Below, one piece after another: positions 20,684 to 31,416 of a DNA stretch of 35,893 nt (position 1 is the first letter of the stretch; each line of letters opens with the position of its first letter). The stretch spans positions 1-35,893 of the forward strand of contig JAQGAU010000178.1 in NCBI GenBank assembly GCA_034698045.1, given 5' to 3'. This DNA comes from Paramacrobiotus richtersi (Eukaryota; Tardigrada; Eutardigrada; Parachela; Macrobiotidae). The notes beneath the pieces were generated by a model that was not told where the DNA came from, made no database searches, and was given only the letters and a program-made list of their open reading frames with translations. A program made the translations under genes and the position numbers.

Positions 20684-22684
20684 ACTGCTTGCCAGCAGTT
20701 TTGTTTTATAAGCAGGTTATCTTTTCTGTTCGTTCTCTGTTGGTTGTGCACTTTCATACGCTTGATACATTATGTGGGTAGGCGCGGGATACCCTTTTTG
20801 TAATTTAGAAATGTTTCGTAAAATATCTGGCATTTAATATTTCAATAGGATGTTTTCTCATTATTACACGCAATGTGATCAAGTCTGTATTAATTGAGGC
20901 GAAAAAATGCATTTTATGTGCTTGACTTATTAGTGCCGCAGTTTGAATCCTTGATTATTAAATTGTAAGTATAGTCCATACGTATCTCATATAACCAGCA
21001 AGCATGGCCAAGAGTATAACACATATTATATATAGTCGATTTGTGTAATGAGGCGCAGCTGCAAGACATCGCGAACATCAGTGAAATAATTGAAGGTACG
21101 GTTTCAACGGTTTTATTTGAGTTGTATGTCTGAATTATGCTGCATGGTCAATTAAGTATTGAAGGTACTGTACTGTGCCGCGAAGTCAACTAGTGACTTG
21201 TGCACCCAGTCAGCCCACACGATCCAGTAGGGCACAGCGGAGTCACGTTCCCGGCGTAGTCGGCCGCGGCTTTGATGTTCTTTTGACGTCCGCTAGAAGC
21301 GACTTGTCCGGTGTATTTACAGAAACAAATGAGTGGCTATATTAACTTGCCACAACAAAATCGCTCTCGAGTTTCTAAATTCATAACAAAAGCTACTGCG
21401 TGGGGACGCATGGGTCCAACTTTCCACACCTGGAGACCCCAAATTATATCGTACATAAATTTACAGTGTGCCATGATTTCCAGAACCAGATATCCATAAT
21501 CCATATCGCAAAAGATATCTAACAAATGTGGCTGTCGTGCAAAATCTGCAGAAGATCTAACAATAAGGCTTTCATTGGTTACATTAACGGGGATACCGAA
21601 AACAAACTCTCCCAGTGTGGCGTGAAATTTCTACAATCCACTCGAACCGTACATATCTTTTCCAAAAACCAACTTTTTTCTCAATGTAGCCATTTCTGTG
21701 CTAAATGTAACAACGGTTATACTGTTATGGTACACAACTTTATTCCTTTCGTATATGTTATGTGGCAAACAATATCGTAAATTTTATATCTTACTAATTT
21801 TTAAAATCCTCATTTGCTAAAATCGATGTCTGCCGCCAAGGTTCCTTACTCGATTCATTCTGAAACGGCGACGAGAGTTCGTCGCTATACATTCTCGTGT
21901 TTAACAGAAAAAAACAGTTAGACATTAACATTATATGCTATTTCTTATTGCTAGAAAGGTCAAGAATGCTGTTAAAATCGTGGATCAAGATCTTAATTGG
22001 TGTTATCGTCCTGTATGAGTTAGCAGAAATAGTGATAGCGTTCATGGAAATCGTGGGAGAGATGCTCGACATTCAACAGGAAAATGCATTACAGTATTTA
22101 TTTTTTTGCGGAGCTGCAACGCTTCGCCTGCATCTGCGTATGTGATTTTGTTTAGCTAAAAACACATTTGAAGTAGAACGCAGAAGAGTTGAACTCATTG
22201 AGTTCCCGTGCCGCACAAGCTGCAACAACCGCTGCGGCTGAGTGTTAAGTTCTAATTATCTCCCGTGTGCGTTCTTGCATCTATGATTCGCAAGACATTT
22301 CTACTGGTTCGTTAATTGTTTTTAACGTCAGTTTAAGGGTTTCAGTTTTATAATGCTAGGTAAATTGTCAGCCTTTCATAACCTGTTCCGGTATAGTAAT
22401 AACAAATTGGATTTGAAAAAGTCAGCATTTGCACTACAGGCTGTATAATTTGCACTAACACATTCCGAAGGATTATAATTTCATGTTCCGTAGTTAACAA
22501 AAGAGTATTCCAAAAGAATGAAGCGTTTGATGATAAAAAAAGAGCGATTCGAAACGTATCTGTATGTGGGCTAATAAGAAGTTTATCAGGCATTCGGATG
22601 GAAGTACTTCATCGGCAAGGCAGGGTGAGAACCCGTGAGGTTATGTAAACTGGCAAGGGTGGTCGTTTCCGCCTCTCGGCTCAA
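20684..22684. other. Intergenic, with one GC-rich patch
   Basis: Lies between the tails of the plus-strand unknown gene and the minus-strand WAP-Ig gene. Mostly AT-rich. At 21150-21320 a GC-rich patch carries two overlapping minus-strand open frames with coding-like codon use (see findings). A short plus-strand frame at 21966-22142 encodes a hydrophobic stretch but has no other support. Confidence 0.45.
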
Positions 22685-24763
22685 TCACGCAGATACAAGT
22701 CTGTGCACATAAAGGGTAATTTCTACACGGTTTCCATTGATCCTATTCCTGCACGTGTAATGTCCCGCATCGTCTTCGCTAACATTGTCGATGATCAACG
22801 ACGAACCTGCAGTTAATAGTAATTTAATACAAAGATCGCTATATATATGTATGTATGCAGCGGATTATTATTTTGATTATTATTTTGAATATTATACCAC
22901 TACAATAGCCAAATCCGTTCAGAAGATACCCATAACCAAGAGCTAAGATATTGATGAAGCTATCACCAAGAGCTTAAAACCAGACGGTTTCATATGTACA
23001 AGGATAAGATCAGTAACTCAAGAATGTCATAATCTGGCGCTGTCTATATGTGATATGATAATATTAATCAAGGTTTTATGTACAGTGTAGACACTTGGTT
23101 TATTTACAGTATCGGCTTAAGGTTAGGCTTCTGAAGTGAGTATGGTATCACAAGACCAACCTTCCAAACGCGAGCTGGGAGGAAGTGGTCCCTGTCGTTT
23201 GGTCCAGTTAACATTATCATTAGACTGGACTTCAATGCCTTCGCACTTCAGTTCGGCTGCATCACCTACTATCACACTGTTTTGGTGTCTTATTGGGGGT
23301 CGCATATCCAGTGCTGCAACAAATAGCTGTAATGATTCAGTGTTGCAACCCTGGTAATATTAGGTAGATCGAACTCAAGGCCTTCTTTACTCGTACTTGT
23401 GCATGTATGTATGGAGATGTGTTTCTTGCCGTGTACTTGGAAAACAACATTCTTAATAGCTGGCGCATGGACCCCGTTGTCGGCCGTACAAATATAGACG
23501 CTCTGGTCGTCGTACTGGACGTTCTCGATCACCAGTGAGCCGTCGCCCGTTTGGTGAAGTTTGGACTGGTCCTGCCCTATAGGCTCACCCGCTACACAAG
23601 ATGTACACATTTTTTTTTAAATTCCAGTTAATAACTTCCAACCTAAAGCCCAACGCACTAACAAGGGCGTAAGACATATATTTCACTGATATGGACATTT
23701 CCGACCGAAGACAGCATTACCTTAAAGGCTAGCGATACAGCTCGTGAGTAACTGAACAATGCGCAGTTCAAGCACTTTCGACGATTGACCATCTCGCTGG
23801 AACATTTGTGCCCACTGCACCAAAACCGCACTCCAAACCATACCAGGAACCCCCAAACTTACTGCTGCTACAGAGACACAGCCAGTATTCAGAAACGCCA
23901 TAAGTTACCTTTAGTCCAGCTGATCCTCGGTTGTGGTACACTTCAATATGGCTCGATCTTCCAACCGCGAACTAACCACTGTACCCCCGCCATCGATCCT
24001 GACCACAGCTGCAACAAACCACACGTTCAAACCGCTTCGGCGGCTTCACTAGCCCAACTTTCATACAAAACACAAGGCTCGTCCTCTGCATGGAACTGGC
24101 ACATGGACGAAACCTGTTAATCTTGAAAATCTTGATCTATCGTACAGCTATGTCCCAAAGAAAGAGTTCCTCGCGAAGTACCCACTGCTTTCGAAAAGGT
24201 TTGTGCTCTTAGACTTTTAAGCTCTCTGCAACACGATCGTACGCTTCGGAGAAACAAATTCACACACTGTACAAAAAACAAGGAACACATGCCAAGGTGC
24301 ATACACAATTTACATAAAAGACTCGATGATCGAACCGAAAGTTATACAACGAATATCTTCAAATAATAGTAACACTCACCAGCAGCATTGGTACTTACGT
24401 TGGCCTACGGTAGTCGGTTGCTGTTGATTTACGATTGGGCCTAGACGGGATAGACGGGAGGTGGGTGGAGATTATACGGCGGATAAGGCGCTCCCGGTGG
24501 CTGTTCACCTACAACAACATCCGACCATTGAGTTCCTACTGGACTCGATGCGGATTACGTATACGGATTAGACTACCAAGTTCGACGGGGGTCATGCATT
24601 CCGTGCCGCAGCCGTTATTACAGCATTTCCGCTGGTCATGACACTCGTTATCACTACGGGAAAGCTGATCACATGAGTCCGGAACAGTATCCCACAAATT
24701 CGGACAGGTACCGGCTTTTTCCACTGCAAAACAGAATGACGGGAGAATGACAACAACTGACAT
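22685..24763 (-). CDS. Secreted WAP domain plus two Ig domains (5 exons, apparent frameshift in exon 2)
   Basis: Exons on the minus strand: 24763-24577, 24008-23909, 23591-23430, 23313-23161, 22806-22685, all joined in phase 1. Exon 1 encodes a WAP four-disulfide-core domain (AGTCP, DNEC, KCC, GCGTEC, P), with seven cysteines where eight are usual. Exons 2-3 form one Ig domain (ILKC, ISWTK, LVIENVQYDDQSVYIC) and exons 4-5 a second (AELKC, VNWTK, LIIDNVSEDDAGHYTC), ending at TGA 22687-22685. Exon 2 is 100 nt, one base off: the frame with ILKCTTT meets a stop, and PRISWTK is in the next frame. Intron 3 has a GC donor (CG|GCAAGA). Start is uncertain: ATG at 24763 gives a short signal-like MSVVVILPSFCFA, but TTCTGTTTTGCAG at 24736-24724 is an excellent acceptor, so an upstream signal exon may exist. 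Probably an extracellular protease-inhibitor or adhesion-type protein; may be a pseudogene if the frameshift is real. Confidence 0.75.
22861..23100. repeat. Diverged dispersed repeat in a WAP-Ig intron
   Basis: Shares ACCACTACAATAGCCAAATCC-type sequence and a GAGCTTAAAACCAGACGG segment with the SINE-like region at 2240-2515 (AGCCAAACCC, CTTAGAGCCAGACG). Probably an older copy of the same family. Confidence 0.4.
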
Positions 24764-25021
24764 CGACACTCATACCTGGCTTTCTTCTTCAATATTTTTT
24801 TCTGAATTGTAGTACGATTTATACATTATGTATCTTAATTTCCTTATTTCTCTGTAATTGTTGGTTCCCTCCACAGGAATTCTATTTAAGCGCTAGGGAA
24901 GTCATATATTCGTATTTGAGGCAGCAAGGTTAAAGTAAAAGGCGCCCTTTGCACACCTGAAAGATAGGTGTACGGACAAACTGAGTTTTTTCCACTGCAA
25001 GCTGCGATGCACACCTGCAAA

Positions 25022-25074
25022 ATGTTATACGAGCACCTCTACAGTTATCGCGTAATTAATTTCACGTAAAGTTA
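25022..25074 (+). repeat. 53-bp direct repeat, copy 1
   Basis: Begins ATGTTATACGAGCACC and is identical to 25281-25333, offset 259 bp. A related 21-bp unit, AGCTGCGATGCACACCTGCAA, is just upstream at 25001-25021 and recurs with one mismatch at 25498-25518. Confidence 0.9.
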
Positions 25075-25280
25075 GCAAGCAAACATTCTAAACAAAATAC
25101 AATACGGAACATTATCCTCCACAGGTCTTGCCGTCTTGGTATTATAGTTGTGGGCCGTTTGTTGGCTGTCTTGGTTATTCATCACAAATAATATTCTTTT
25201 CACCTGCATCATTATTAAAAAGAATTTTCGTAGCGATGGTTGCGGTTTTTTGTGATGTTCTGATAAGTTGGAACCGAGAC

Positions 25281-25333
25281 ATGTTATACGAGCACCTCTA
25301 CAGTTATCGCGTAATTAATTTCACGTAAAGTTA
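25281..25333 (+). repeat. 53-bp direct repeat, copy 2
   Basis: Exact second copy of 25022-25074. Perfect identity implies a recent duplication. Confidence 0.9.
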
Positions 25334-25678
25334 ATGTGTTGAATTTTAGCAATTTCAGCACGAAAAAATATTTTTGTTAACTCTGTATCTTTTTTATTTC
25401 TCGGCTAGTGCTCTAGCGGTGCCGGTTGACATTTTGAATGAGGATGATTGCACAGTTAGTCGCTAGTCTACGGTTGTTCACGGCTTTTCCTGTTCATAGC
25501 TGCGATGCACACTTGCAAGCCCTAAATGCTGTTTTAGTGAGAAATTCGAGCATTTGTATACTTTACGTATACAACGAGTGCAGATACATATATCATGGAA
25601 CAAAGTAATATTACTGAACAGAAAGGAGGTAACGATATCATGATGTCTGCTTTATGTAATCAAGATAACTGGAAATTT

Positions 25679-26057
25679 TTACATTTTTGGAGACCCAGCT
25701 CCACCTACAAACCGCCGAAGCAGGCCCTTGAAAAAATCGTACATATTTACAGAAGGTGTGTACTGGCAGTACTGCTAATTGTAACTAATTGTAAGTTGTG
25801 TACTTGTACAAACACTTTCTGCAAATTCCACTGTACAGATATGTCGTACCTGGGAACTGAGATTCTTGTTGATAATTCTCGCTGTTCAGAAGCGCATACG
25901 AATCCGTCCCACATCCAGTCGGAATTTCTCCACGTCCCACAAGTCTTACAAACGATTCAAAGTTGTTCTCTTCACACCCATAGGCTCGTTGTATTTTTAC
26001 GACGTCAAGCGCACTCAGCCCCTCCCGTTGTCCCATCTTTACGGGCACAGTACCGCA
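25679..26057 (-). pseudogene. Astacin metalloprotease, C-terminal remnant
   Basis: Two minus-strand exons, 26057-25950 and 25726-25679, join in phase 0 (donor GTAAGA, acceptor TTTTTTCAAG) and end at TAA. The first encodes MGQREGLSALDVVKIQRAYGC, the conserved C-terminal end of the astacin (M12A) catalytic domain. The second adds only a short tail (GLLRRFVGGAGSPKM). The zinc-binding HExxHxxGFxHE and the Met-turn that should precede it were not found on the minus strand between 26058 and the neighbouring gene at 26916. The upstream exons are therefore lost, or lie at an implausible distance past another gene. Most likely a truncated pseudogene. The exact splice joins are less certain than the family call. 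Confidence 0.55.
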
Positions 26058-26915
26058 CTAACTTCCTGAAAAAAGAGTTTCTGTAGCGGTCAGCATACCC
26101 ATATAACACGTTCGTGTGTCGTTGATATACCGACAAAGAAAATCTTTCATACTATACGATCACACCAAAAATTCACCTTTTCCTGAATTACTGTTTTGAT
26201 GGGCAAATTTAAGTTTATTTCAATTCCGCTATATTTTTCGAGACCTCGGATTGTCCATGCTACAACTACTGTGTCCTTTCACTCCTTTGTCAGCAACAAA
26301 GTATTGAACAGTATTCTTGGGCCGGCAATTCCATTGTTTAGTTGATTCACATAATGCACTGTGCGCGTGTTATATGAGCAAAGGCGACACATATTGCGGA
26401 GCTAGCTTCGTAATGCACGCAGCACCGATATAACAATGTTAATACAGGTATATGTACCTGTATGTACCTGTATACCGATGTAGAAATGAATTTATTCATG
26501 CGTTTGAATGCTGCGCGGTAAACAACATGCCGAACGAAGAACGCAACGTAAGAGCGAAAGGTAAGAATTCTAGCACCCGGCAAATTCATGTGTCAGCTTG
26601 CAGATCTGACCCATTTAATCCCAATTCGAGCAGCTGATGTTTCTCGCAAAACGTTCTTATGAATGTTGCGAACGCACATAAGCGTCGTGCCGAACCGAAT
26701 TGTGCGCTATATGCTATTCCATAATGTATTCAGTGAGAAGCGCTGCAGTAAAGCTAAGCTTCTCATTTAATAATAATCCATTGATGGATCCATTTAGCTT
26801 CCTGTCATTTATTGCAAGACCTTCACTTTCATTATTTAGGCTAATTTAGCCTTTTATCCAGGATATCACGAAGGCGTAATGGAATGACCGACGCTTTCTG
26901 TTTCCGAACTGCAAA
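26058..26915. other. Intergenic upstream of the GT31 gene
   Basis: No exon-like frame with domain content on either strand. Short CTGTATGTACCTGTAT repeats occur near 26450-26475. Confidence 0.45.
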
Positions 26916-28916
26916 ATGCAGTTTATCCCCAGACTAGTTTTCGCCACGGTTTGTGTTCTTGTGGTTGGAAGTCTTATCTTTATCCCGTACGCTGTGCGCT
27001 CCGCTCGAGGACCGTCTAACAAAGACTCCGAATCCGCCAATGCCATTGTACAGAACAATCAACAAAAATCAGTACAAGTACGAATAGATGAGTATATTCT
27101 GCAACAAGCAAAGAAAATGGAAACGAAGAACGAGAAATATTCAAATCTGCCTGTTAACTGTCTGTTGGGAAGTTCTGCTCCGGAAATGGTTCTTTTTATC
27201 TCCACTAGACCGTCCGCTGCGGATATGCGAGCAGCTATTCGCGAAACGTGAGTGGAAGAAGTTTAGCATGCTTAATATAATTTTGTAAAGAATTTCATAC
27301 ATCTGCATGATTACGAAGCAACGTACGCGAAACTTACTGTTTAATTATCAATGTGTTGTTTAGATGGGGGTTCACAGCCGCTTCCTGTGGAGTTAAGATA
27401 ATCTTTGGATTCGGCCGCCAGGACGACCCCGAAATCCAACTCCTCATCGACATCGAATCCATGATCCACCGCGACATCCTACAGGACCATCAAATCATCG
27501 ACAGCTATAAAAACCAAACCGCTTTGGTTCTTTCTTTCTTCAGCTGGTCCAAGACATACTGCCAGGCCAAGTGGGTTGGGAAAGCCGACGACGACACGTG
27601 GCTTAACTTCCCGCTGATTAGGTCGGCGCTAAGGAACGTACAGTTTGAACGTTATGTGGCGGGTTGGTTCTTCAAACCTGGAAGAGAAGTGCTGCGGGGT
27701 ACAGACTTGGTGCAAGCGTTGAGTAGGGAGGAGTACCCTAAGGATGTGTTCCCGGCGTACGCGTCCGGGATGATGTACGTGTTTCCGATGAGTTTACTGC
27801 CGGAACTGCTGAAGGCGTCTACGGTGGTTAAACAGCATTGGATTGACGACGTTTACATTACTGGTAAGTTAGGGTACTTATATTGCGGAGTTAGATCGGC
27901 TACGTATACGTACCATCCATCTACGAACTAGCGCGTGGAGCGCTTTCAGGTCCAAGATCTCGAGCCGCCAGGAATCTCATTTAGTTTAAATATTGTTAGT
28001 CAAAGCCGAAGGCAGCAAGCTCCTTTTGAATCGTTGGTGAAGATTTAAACAGCTATCTGTCCAGTGTTTTCTGTTGACCGCCTCTAATTTTCTGGAGAAA
28101 CTTATATATTGCGCTCCTGTTATATGAATATTTCTGCATATCACGGTTTGCTAGTTTCATGCATGAAGGCGTTGTACTAGGTGTACGACCCCCTAGCCCT
28201 GTGCTTTTTTTGAGGTCATGTGACAGTTCGAAGTCCCGTTTGTCAGGGTCACCCATCACCAGTTCAAAATCCATAGGCAGAAGCCGATAACAAAATTTAA
28301 GCACTATAAGAATCTCTTCATAATCCTTCCAGATCCGAACCCAGACTTCCTTCCGGTAGCTTAAACCCTGGGTTAAAAATATGTTAGAAAAATGCTTTCA
28401 ACAGTTTTCGTAATTCCGTAGCATCTCTTGAAAAATATATTCGGGTAACGGCTAGTATCCTAGAAATCACAGGAAGTCTGGAACAGGTAGTCCCAATAAA
28501 CAGTAGCTGCCAGCATTACCGTTAGAGCGAAAAATATGTTCTGAAAGTTAGCAGAACATAAAAGAGCCTTTCGAAAGCAAACAACGCAAAGGAACCTTTC
28601 GTAATAAGGCATGCATATGTACGTACGTTTATGAGGACCTATAATCCTCACTTTAATTAAATCCCGATCACAGCGCTTCTACTTATATCTCAGCCGAATG
28701 TTTCGTTTTACAGGTGACCTTGTGGAAAAGCTAAACGATGACTGCGACGCAGACTGCATCCACAGTTTTGATTTTAAGGGAGAAACCGCATTTCCGGATC
28801 TACGGTTTTCAACGGAATGCCATTTGGTCAACAATACTGTCATGCACCGTATAGATCCTAGTATGAAGCGCTTGTTGTTTTACTTGAAATGCTTGGAAAC
28901 AATAAAACACTGTTAG
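26916..28916 (+). CDS. Beta-1,3-galactosyltransferase-like glycosyltransferase, GT31 (3 exons)
   Basis: Predicted 344-residue type II Golgi membrane enzyme that would transfer a UDP-sugar to glycoprotein or glycolipid acceptors. Exons: 26916-27247, 27364-27863, 28714-28916; donors GTGAGT and GTAAGT, acceptors TTTAG and TTTACAG, phases 2 and 1. Residues 7-24 are the single membrane anchor (LVFATVCVLVVGSLIFIP). GT31 motifs appear in order: STRPSAADMRAAIRETWG, then KADDDTWLN with the DxD-type motif (186-188), YPKDVFPAYASGMMYVF and IDDVYITG (family usually EDVY). The length matches typical family members. Which sugar is transferred (Gal, GlcNAc or GalNAc) cannot be told from these motifs. An AATAAA overlaps the last codons (28902-28907). 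Confidence 0.9.
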
Positions 28917-31408
28917 TATAGAATTTTCAGATTCTGTTTTTCATCTGCGATACTTTTAGTGAAGTACTGATTCCTTTACGAATATAAAAAGAGAGGCCTT
29001 GTAATCTGTCTGTAAATTATTAAAGTCCATATGAAAAGTTAACTTACCGGACTATTCTTTAATGTACTACTTTCAGAGTATACTAAATTCCGAACATGAT
29101 GGATTTTAGTACATATGAAACTTTCGCCGGATTCAAAACGGTCAGCTGGGACCGTTCGCTTATACATATATGTAATAAACTGTAACAAAACAAACACGAA
29201 CAAAAGTGGCAGCTTTTTTAATTAGTAGGCGACATATCGATTTTGATTTTAATCCCGTTCACTGAAGTACCTATTACATAACAAATTACTTTAATGGTAC
29301 TGTCTACTTAAAGGTCATCCGATGTTGCACATATTACTTTCCGGAATCTGGCCGAAATGTACTATAATAATAATTATAGCAATATTTTTTTCGTTTTTTC
29401 AGTTTTTCTTAGTTTAATTCCAAGACCTTGCGAATCTGTCAGAATTACGGAGTTTCGTTGTAATTATACACCTCATACAAATACCGTTAAACAAGAGTGT
29501 AATATGTAAATCACAACCCATTTTGCTGTAGCTTTACGTACAGGACCGTGTACTATAGTGCCGCCCACAAAAGATTACCATATTCGACGTTTCGGGAAAC
29601 ACATCTCGCAACGGCCAAAACAGGCGGAGACGAAGAAATCTCTTTGCCCATCAATTACCCATCTACAAAGGAAGAGATCTCTCTCTCATGGTAATATTAC
29701 TCTGGGCAAATTAACTTTTGAAGATGCGCCCATCTATCATTCGTCCATCCATCCGGAACGTTAGGAATCTGCCGGTGTCCATGCTCCATCAGCCATATCC
29801 AGTTTCCCCTTGAAGCGTTAAGCACAAATATGCATCTTCATTTCGCTAATTTTCCCTATTGTTCTGGAGAGGGACGGTGATTGTCTATACAGTTGAATAT
29901 ATTGGCTTGTCTTTGATCGACTTGCCAATGCACTTGATAGATTTTACAAAGGACTAGCGATTGCACGCTCATCAATCATTTATTCGATCCGTTGTTATAT
30001 TCTGGGATTCGCACTCTATTATTTTATTAAGAAGTTGGTTCTAGACCTTTGGACATCAGAGAAAAGACCCAGGTAAGCTTGAAAGCATCGACAATCAATT
30101 AAAAAGATTTCGTACTATTTGACTAACTTTATATTATGTCTAAAACGACAATTCTACCGGCTTACTTTTAAAGAATTTTAAGTGCGTTAACTATGATAGA
30201 CCACGTGCATAAAAAGCATATAATATTATGTGACAAGACAAGGCTTTCTTTGTCTGATTTTCAAACGGCTGATCATCAGATTGTTATCGCTTCCAAATGA
30301 ATAATTTCGATATTAGAGTGTTCCTGCATTGATTTACCATCAGTTGTGACAGCGATAAATGTGCTTTTAAATCTGTTTCATAAACACCAAACTCTTGAGA
30401 AAATTTCAAGTGCCCCTGGATATTCTGCAAAATTTCTTTGGAAAGTGCTCTTGCGTTTGTATCTCTGCCTGTTATAAAGTGTTATTCTTCGGTATTATTT
30501 CCCCAAGCTGACGAGAGCGTGTGGTAATTAGCCCCGGCCCCATATAACGTAACACTGTGGGGAAAACATTTATCTTTGCCACCTAACGGGGGAACAATGG
30601 GGTTTTGCGTGTCAAGATGGTGGAGTTTATTCAGACTCGATTGTTTCGCCTAATGCCTAATCAATCCCTTAACACGGCAGGTGGTCAGTTCTGATCTCGT
30701 GCAGGGCCCGATCAATAGCGAAGGGGCCTTTATGAGCGTGTGTACTGCTGCACTTTGTCAATGTTGATTCTACCGAATCTGGACACAAAAGCACCTGTTG
30801 CTTCGTTGATCGGAATATATGCGAATCTACTCCAATCGAGCTATCAGCGCTAATTGCTCTTAATAAGCCCTGTAAGACTTTTATTATCGAGAATCAGACT
30901 ATCGCAAAAGATACCGTAGAATCGCAAGAAACGGAAGAATTCTCGACAGAGCATCAAAATCTGGTGAAAATCTTTCTAAAATAACAAATAAGACTTATTG
31001 TGAACACCTTATCCTAAGATAAACGGCTTACTGCAAAATCCAAAGAATTACCACTATAAGCTTAAATAATCGACAAAATTATAAATAAAAGCATATTCTT
31101 GTAAACTAATACGTGTACATTTTAGTAAAATTGCAAAATTAGAATCTGAAATGTCTAAAACCGAACCAAGCCCAAAAAATGCAGAAAAAATGCAAACGGA
31201 TGATTTACTAACAGCTAATGAAACCCATTACCTTGTGGCAGATTCGCGGCCAGAATGTATGGATAATAATTAAAGGATTTGCAAATTCTTATGTCAACCG
31301 GTTGCCGCGGTAGTGCGGCATTATTAGTGCATTTGTGTGAGCAATTAACGGCTTAGCGCCCAGTCGCGATCTCCATCCGTGTGGTCTTCAGTCGCGTTTC
31401 CCGCTGCG
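28917..31408. other. Long intergenic region upstream of the dpp-like gene
   Basis: No gene supported. A plus-strand frame at 29558-29764 lacks domain or splice support. A moderately GC-rich block at 30490-30740 contains homeodomain-type core sites (TAATTAG, CTAATCAATCC) and CAGGTG E-box sequence, and could be regulatory for the downstream developmental gene; this is speculation from short motifs. Confidence 0.4.
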
Positions 31409-31416
31409 TATATATA
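31409..31416 (+). promoter_or_regulatory. TATA-box candidate, possible dpp-like promoter
   Basis: TATATATA followed by CGGGAG, with a GC-rich upstream flank (GTCGCGTTTCCCGCTGCG). A strong donor, TTTAC|GTAAGTTG, lies at 31701. Together they suggest a noncoding first exon of about 260 nt (TSS near 31440) spliced to the coding exon that begins after the acceptor at 34916. No transcript evidence. Confidence 0.4.

Larger units (their letters stand above)
24764..25678. other. Intergenic with local duplications
   Basis: Upstream of the WAP-Ig gene. Contains the two repeat families above. A TTTTTTCCACTGCAAG stretch near 24988 resembles the acceptor and start of the WAP exon (24715-24728), so a small piece of that gene may also have been duplicated. 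No complete gene seen. Confidence 0.45.

Noticed and set aside
21897-22145. Plus-strand frame with a hydrophobic segment
   Set aside because: Codon use unlike neighbouring genes, no recognisable domain; hydrophobic stretches arise easily in AT-rich DNA.
28053-28304. 83-residue minus-strand frame inside the GT31 intron
   Set aside because: Some coding-like stretches (FELVMGDPDKRDFELS) but no family recognised and no splice partners; possibly an old transposon fragment, not claimable.
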